A stretch of 64,000 nucleotides of DNA. Origin: an uncultured Lachnospiraceae bacterium. GTDB taxonomy: Bacteria > Bacillota > Clostridia > Lachnospirales > Lachnospiraceae. The position numbers and the translations under genes are program-made. The notes beneath the pieces were generated by a model. That model worked only from the letters and a program-made list of their open reading frames with translations. It had not been told where the DNA came from and searched no databases. The stretch is from positions 124,001-188,000 of the forward strand of contig CACZBF010000001.1 of the NCBI GenBank assembly GCA_902779355.1. Direction: 5' to 3'. This document shows, piece after piece, positions 60,013-64,000 of the stretch; the stretch's first letter is position 1; each line of letters starts with the position of its first letter.

Positions 60013-60149
60013 TTGAGGTCAAAAGTGCCATGCGATGTAATCGCATGTGCACTTTGCGCAGAAATCCGGATGGACACGCTAGCGTGTCCACTCGGATCTT
60101 TGCGCAAAGATCACAATGTCACTTCGTGACATGTGACTTTTGACCTCAA
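60013..60149. repeat. 137-nt cloverleaf-shaped inverted-repeat element
   Basis: A perfect 14-bp outer stem (60013-60026 with 60136-60149, TTGAGGTCAAAAGT) encloses three arms: ATGCGAT/ATCGCAT at 60030-60046 (3-nt loop), a long arm 60052-60109 with stems CTTTGCGCA/TGCGCAAAG, ATCCG/CGGAT and GGACACGC/GCGTGTCC, and ATGTCAC/GTGACAT at 60116-60132. The whole folds equally on both strands. It lies between the MATE-ATPase stop and the gap promoter. No gene is inside. Confidence 0.85.
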
Positions 60150-60153
60150 CCTC

Positions 60154-61893
60154 TCACACCTTGATCAATAGGGAATTGATCCCCGCATAATTCTGATACC
60201 GCATCTCTTCCGCAAGTTTTGCGATCATCCGGATGCCCACGTTTTTCGTGGGATCCTCATGTGAAAACTGCTCGACACGTTTCTTCGGATCAAACGCGCG
60301 GCAGTCATCCCGCACACGGATCGTCAGCGCTTCTTTCGCTACCAGCCTCACATCGACGGAATGCTCCTCGCCCGGCAAAAAGCCATGCTGCACGACGTTT
60401 CCTGCCATTTCTTCCACGAAAAGCCCAGCCAGATTGCATTTTCTGTGCTCGATCCCGCGCTGCCGGCAGAAATCGATGATCCGCTCGGAGATCTGCGTCA
60501 CTTCATCCATGGAATGCAGGGCAAACTCGAGGCACTCCCCCTCCTTCGCGCCGAAATCCGGGTCAAGCCGCATCCATTGCGGCAAGGAAAACGTGATCTT
60601 CTTTGCGCGGACAAAGACCAGGATCGCAATGACGATGAGCATCAGCCCGTTCGCCAGGGAAAACGATGCCCAGATCGCGTTGACGCCAAGCATATAAAGA
60701 CCTGCCACCGCGAACACCGCCGTCGCGATCTGCTCGATCAGGGGCAGCGTATTGACGATCTTCATCTGTCCCTGACACTGATAGGTTTTGAGGAACAGAT
60801 TGAAAAGCGTATTCAACACCAGGAACGACGGGAAAAGCAGCAGCATGTCCGTACACATGGTAAACGCATCTCCCTTCAAGGAAAATGCCGACGGCAGCAC
60901 CGGGGAAAGCAGCATCAGACCGCCCATGGTCAGCGCAGACAACAGTACCCCGCCAATCAGCGACGTCCGGAGTGCACCGATCAGGGAACTGCGGTCCTCC
61001 TCTCCGTAATAGATGCTCCCAAGCACCAGAAACGCAATGGACACGCCCTGCGGGATCGATCCCGCCAGACCGCAGACGGAGCCCTGTACATTCATGACCG
61101 CAACAGCATCGCTCCCTATGCGCGTCATGACCGCCTGGTTCATCACGAGCGTTTTCCCAACGTTGCCGAGCGTAAACATCAAGTGCGGGAGGCCGAGATA
61201 GGCAGCGTGCTTCATCTCACCGAAGCAGAACTTCCCGAACCGGAAACGGATCACTTTCTCCTTCTTCAAAAATCCGGTAAACATATACCCGCTGGAGAGC
61301 AGATAGCTCAGCGCCGTTGCCAGCCCGAGCCCGAAAGTCCCCCAGGCAAGCGGTCCCACAAACAGGAGGTTTAACAAGGTATTCGAGACCACCAGGATCA
61401 CAATCCCGATATAGGATCGTTTCTCATCGTGATTAAGCGGCAAAAACATCATAAACGCCCCGGAAAACACCTGGCCGATGATCCCCGGCGCATACCCTCT
61501 GACGTATCCACAGAGCATCGTCGCGGTCACCCCTTTGGCGCCGAGCGCGTACGCCATCGGATTCTGCAGGATGTAAAGCAAGGCGGTGATCCCGACAGAA
61601 ATGGCGCCGAGAAAGACGAGACAGGTGGAAAACAGAGAGATCACCTTTTCCCCGTCGCCGGTGCCGATCAGTTCGCCGCAGAGGATCTGCACACCGCTTA
61701 TGATCACGTAGGAAAGCCCGATCGCTGTGCTGATCGGTCCGAACAATGTGACCGCCGCCATCGCTTCCGTTCCAAGAAGCCGACCCGTGACGAGGCCATC
61801 GACCAGACCGTTCAGCGCCGCTACCGCAAGTCCCAGGATCACCACGGGCACCATCCGGTAATACGCTTTTTTGACAACAGTTGCTGTATGCAT
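60154..61893 (-). CDS. MATE efflux transporter fused to an RsbW-like ATPase domain
   Basis: A 579-aa fusion. Residues 1-440 form twelve hydrophobic helices of the MATE family (LNGLVDGLVTGRLLGTEAMA, GISYVII-like repeats, PQGVSIAFLVLGSIYYGEED). Residues 450-579 form a GHKL/anti-sigma ATPase domain: CNLAGLFVEEMAGNVVQHGF (N-box) and TIRVRDDCRAFDPKK (G1), then DPTKNVGIRMIAKLAEEMRY (G2). It may couple export to partner-switch signalling; natural kinase substrate is not known. Start 61893 is the obvious one. Confidence 0.9.
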   Translation of the reverse strand: MHTATVVKKAYYRMVPVVILGLAVAALNGLVDGLVTGRLLGTEAMAAVTLFGPISTAIGLSYVIISGVQILCGELIGTGDGEKVISLFSTCLVFLGAISVGITALLYILQNPMAYALGAKGVTATMLCGYVRGYAPGIIGQVFSGAFMMFLPLNHDEKRSYIGIVILVVSNTLLNLLFVGPLAWGTFGLGLATALSYLLSSGYMFTGFLKKEKVIRFRFGKFCFGEMKHAAYLGLPHLMFTLGNVGKTLVMNQAVMTRIGSDAVAVMNVQGSVCGLAGSIPQGVSIAFLVLGSIYYGEEDRSSLIGALRTSLIGGVLLSALTMGGLMLLSPVLPSAFSLKGDAFTMCTDMLLLFPSFLVLNTLFNLFLKTYQCQGQMKIVNTLPLIEQIATAVFAVAGLYMLGVNAIWASFSLANGLMLIVIAILVFVRAKKITFSLPQWMRLDPDFGAKEGECLEFALHSMDEVTQISERIIDFCRQRGIEHRKCNLAGLFVEEMAGNVVQHGFLPGEEHSVDVRLVAKEALTIRVRDDCRAFDPKKRVEQFSHEDPTKNVGIRMIAKLAEEMRYQNYAGINSLLIKV

Positions 61894-62034
61894 TTTGACA
61901 ATTCTCCTTCCCTGCGGCCTGTTCCGCAGATATGCGCTCTTATCTTACTCTCTTTTTTACGCAGGTACAAGGACTGCCGCTCTTTTTTTTACGGTGCTCT
62001 TATGCTATGATGGATGTCTGAAAGGAGCCATGCT

Positions 62035-62847
62035 ATGTGGGATATGCATTTACACAGCACATTTTCCGCGGATGGGAAAGCAGCGCCGGAAGAGCAGATC
62101 AGACAGGCGATCTCTCTTGGTCTGGACGGAATCTGCTTCACGGATCACTGTGATTACGATTATCCGCCCAACCCGGACGGCACTCCGTCCAAAAACTGGG
62201 AGCTGGATATTCCCCCCTATCTGAAAAAGATCACGGAATGCAAATACGAATTCATCGGTGAGATCGAGATCTGCTGCGGGGTCGAGCTGGGCCTGCAGCC
62301 CCATCTTGCCGATCGTCTGAAAACGCTGCTGCGCAACACTCAGTTTGATTTTGTGATCGGGTCTTCCCATCTCGCACACGGCATGGACGTTTACTTCCCG
62401 CAGTACTATGAAAGGCGGAGCGAGCGCGAGGCCTATGAAGAATACTTCACCTCCATTCTGGAAAATCTGGAGGCGTTTGACGATTTTGACGTGTATGGCC
62501 ACCTCGACTACGTGGTGCGCTACGGTCCGCACCGCAATGAAAACTACAGTTATGCTGCCTATGCGGATATCCTGGATGAGATCTTAAAAAAACTGGTCTG
62601 GCTCGGAAAAGGCCTGGAACTCAACACCGCCGGTTTCAAATACGGGCTCGGACACCCGCATCCGACAGAAGACATCCTGCGGCGTTACCGCGAACTCGGC
62701 GGTGAGATCATTACGACCGGGTCCGATGCCCATGAGACCAAACATCTCGGGAATGATTTTGACAAGGCAGCAGCGATCCTGAAAGACTGCGGCTTCGAGT
62801 ATTATACGATCTTTCGCGACCGCAACCCCGCATTTGTGAGGCTTTGA
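62035..62847 (+). CDS. PHP-domain phosphatase, histidinol-phosphatase-like
   Basis: A 270-aa metal-dependent phosphoesterase. Metal-ligand motifs are DMHLHSTFSADG at the start, GICFTDHCDYDYP near 35, VGSSHLAHG near 110, VYGHLDYVVRYG near 155 and TTGSDAHETKHLG near 232. It resembles HisJ-type histidinol-phosphatases; no other his gene is present, so the substrate is open. Start 62035 follows AAAGGAG; an earlier ATG at 62014 is less well placed. Confidence 0.9.
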   Translation: MWDMHLHSTFSADGKAAPEEQIRQAISLGLDGICFTDHCDYDYPPNPDGTPSKNWELDIPPYLKKITECKYEFIGEIEICCGVELGLQPHLADRLKTLLRNTQFDFVIGSSHLAHGMDVYFPQYYERRSEREAYEEYFTSILENLEAFDDFDVYGHLDYVVRYGPHRNENYSYAAYADILDEILKKLVWLGKGLELNTAGFKYGLGHPHPTEDILRRYRELGGEIITTGSDAHETKHLGNDFDKAAAILKDCGFEYYTIFRDRNPAFVRL

Positions 62848-62849
62848 CC

Positions 62850-64000
62850 ATGCTGCCGGAAGCGTTTCTCCAAAAAATGAAAAGCATACTGCCTGCAGAG
62901 GAATGGAAAGCGTTTTGTGCTTCCTATGACGAGAGCGCGCCAAAAGGGCTCCGGGTCAACACCTGGAAAGGAAACCTCTCGCTCCTGCAGGCGGCATACG
63001 ATCTGCCGCTCTCTCCGGTGCCATGGGACCCGGAGGGCTTTTATTATGAGGAAACGCAGGTGCAGCCGGGGAAACTCACGCTGCACGAAGCCGGTGCTTA
63101 CTATATCCAGGAACCTTCGGCGATGCTGCCTGCAGCACTGCTCTCTCCCCTGCCCGGAGAAAAGGTCCTGGATCTATGCGCCGCGCCGGGCGGCAAGACG
63201 ATCCAGCTCGCCTGCGGACTGAAGGGAAAGGGGCTTCTTTTATCCAATGAGATCCATCCTGCCCGCGCGAAGATCCTGTCTGAAAATGTCGAGCGCTGCG
63301 GCATCCGGAATGCTGTCGTTACCAACGAAGACCCGGCGCATCTTTCTGCACGTTTCCCCGCGTTTTTTGACAAAGTTCTCGTCGATGCGCCCTGCTCCGG
63401 CGAAGGGATGTTCCGCAAAAACCCGGATGCCGTCAGTGAATGGAGTCCGGAGAATGTTGTACACTGCGCTGCGCGCCAGGATGAGATCTTAGATCACGCG
63501 GCTGTCATGCTCCGCCCCGGCGGAACACTGGTCTACTCCACCTGCACCTTTTCTCCGGAGGAAGATGAGGACGCCGTTTCCCGTTTCCTCTCCCGCCATC
63601 CGGATTACATCCTGACACACAGTGAAAAGCTGCTGCCCTACAAGGTCCGCGGGGACGGACAGTTCGCGGCGGTCTTTACTCGAAAAGACGGCGGCGGTGT
63701 CCCCGGATCTGCCTCGATCCCATCCGTCCAGCCGGCGAAAGGGAAGAAACAAAAAGCCCTCTTTTTTCCGCAGGAGGTCAGTTCGCTTTGGAAGGAGACA
63801 CCCACGCCGGAGCGGCTGCTTCTCTTCGGAGACCGTCTCTTTTTGCTGCCGGAAGGGGCATTTCCTTTGGACGGGCTGAAAGTCTTACGTCCCGGTCTTT
63901 GTCTCGGCACTTATAAAAAAGAACGGTTCGAACCGGACCACGCACTCGCACTCTCTCTGCGTCCGGATGAAGTGTTCCATGCGGTTTCCCTGGACGAAAA
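62850..64000 (+). CDS. RsmF-like rRNA (cytosine-C5) methyltransferase, cut by window end
   Basis: 383 codons are inside the window. The SAM-binding core shows VLDLCAAPGGKTIQLA near 110, FDKVLVDAPCSGEGMFRKNP near 175 with the motif IV Cys, and VYSTCTFSPEEDED near 230 with the motif VI Cys, the NOL1/NOP2/Sun signature. A C-terminal part with LPYKVRGDGQFAAVFTRK resembles the RsmF/YebU subgroup with PUA-like tail. The ATG at 62850 lies 2 nt after the stop of the PHP gene, so the two are coupled. Confidence 0.93.
   Translation, partial: MLPEAFLQKMKSILPAEEWKAFCASYDESAPKGLRVNTWKGNLSLLQAAYDLPLSPVPWDPEGFYYEETQVQPGKLTLHEAGAYYIQEPSAMLPAALLSPLPGEKVLDLCAAPGGKTIQLACGLKGKGLLLSNEIHPARAKILSENVERCGIRNAVVTNEDPAHLSARFPAFFDKVLVDAPCSGEGMFRKNPDAVSEWSPENVVHCAARQDEILDHAAVMLRPGGTLVYSTCTFSPEEDEDAVSRFLSRHPDYILTHSEKLLPYKVRGDGQFAAVFTRKDGGGVPGSASIPSVQPAKGKKQKALFFPQEVSSLWKETPTPERLLLFGDRLFLLPEGAFPLDGLKVLRPGLCLGTYKKERFEPDHALALSLRPDEVFHAVSLDE

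Overview
The window is a 64-kb chromosomal piece of a Gram-positive anaerobe of the Clostridia, most likely Lachnospiraceae. The reasons are a tryptophan T-box leader in front of the trp operon, a Bacillus/Clostridium-type LexA box, the gap-pgk-tpiA order, strong AGGAGG ribosome sites, and a Cas13a and CRISPR repeat of the kind found in Lachnospiraceae type VI-A systems. Species cannot be fixed from sequence reading alone. No rRNA or tRNA gene was seen.

Layout. 1-4.95 kb: trpEGDCF(B) on the minus strand, with ATGA start/stop overlaps, under a T-box with a UGG specifier. 4.96-9.07 kb: hflX, ybaK, then a LexA-box intergenic region driving a Y-family polymerase plus YolD-like protein one way and an HMCES-like protein the other. 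9.1-31.4 kb: an AT-richer accessory island bounded by two inverted copies of an Rpn/PD-(D/E)XK transposase-like gene. 31.4-34.2 kb: a Ste24-like protease operon, gene fragments and a flavin reductase. 34.5-49.3 kb: cardiolipin synthase, PerM-type protein, WYL regulator, DUF2252, ABC exporter, sbcCD, EamA transporter and an amino-acid ABC transporter. 49.4-56.6 kb: a 1402-aa calpain-like protein, a diguanylate cyclase and a CapA-like lipoprotein. 56.7-60 kb: tpiA, pgk, gap. 60.1-64 kb: a MATE-ATPase fusion, a PHP phosphatase and a NOL1/NOP2/Sun methyltransferase cut by the window end.

The exciting part is the island. It holds a complete type VI-A CRISPR system (Cas13a with both HEPN motifs, a reverse transcriptase-Cas1 fusion, Cas2, and 13 repeats with 12 spacers). 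Most spacers read as plausible protein on the strand that makes crRNA complementary to mRNA, which fits RNA targeting. Directly downstream of the array lies a 748-aa protein with a DUF3800-like N-terminus and a helical repeat C-terminus that may be an accessory. Further on is an operon not recognised from any described system: an RNase H-fold protein, two FliG-like proteins outside any flagellar context, small membrane proteins, a membrane-anchored J-domain protein and a lipoprotein.

Four minus-strand transcription units in and beside the island (RNase H/FliG operon, XRE regulator, the metalloprotease operon upstream of cas13a, and the Ste24 operon) share a 22-nt box placed exactly 21 nt upstream of a -10-like hexamer. 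This points to one regulon tying these genes together. A decayed copy of the small Cys-rich gene of the Ste24 operon sits inside the FliG operon, linking the two loci further.
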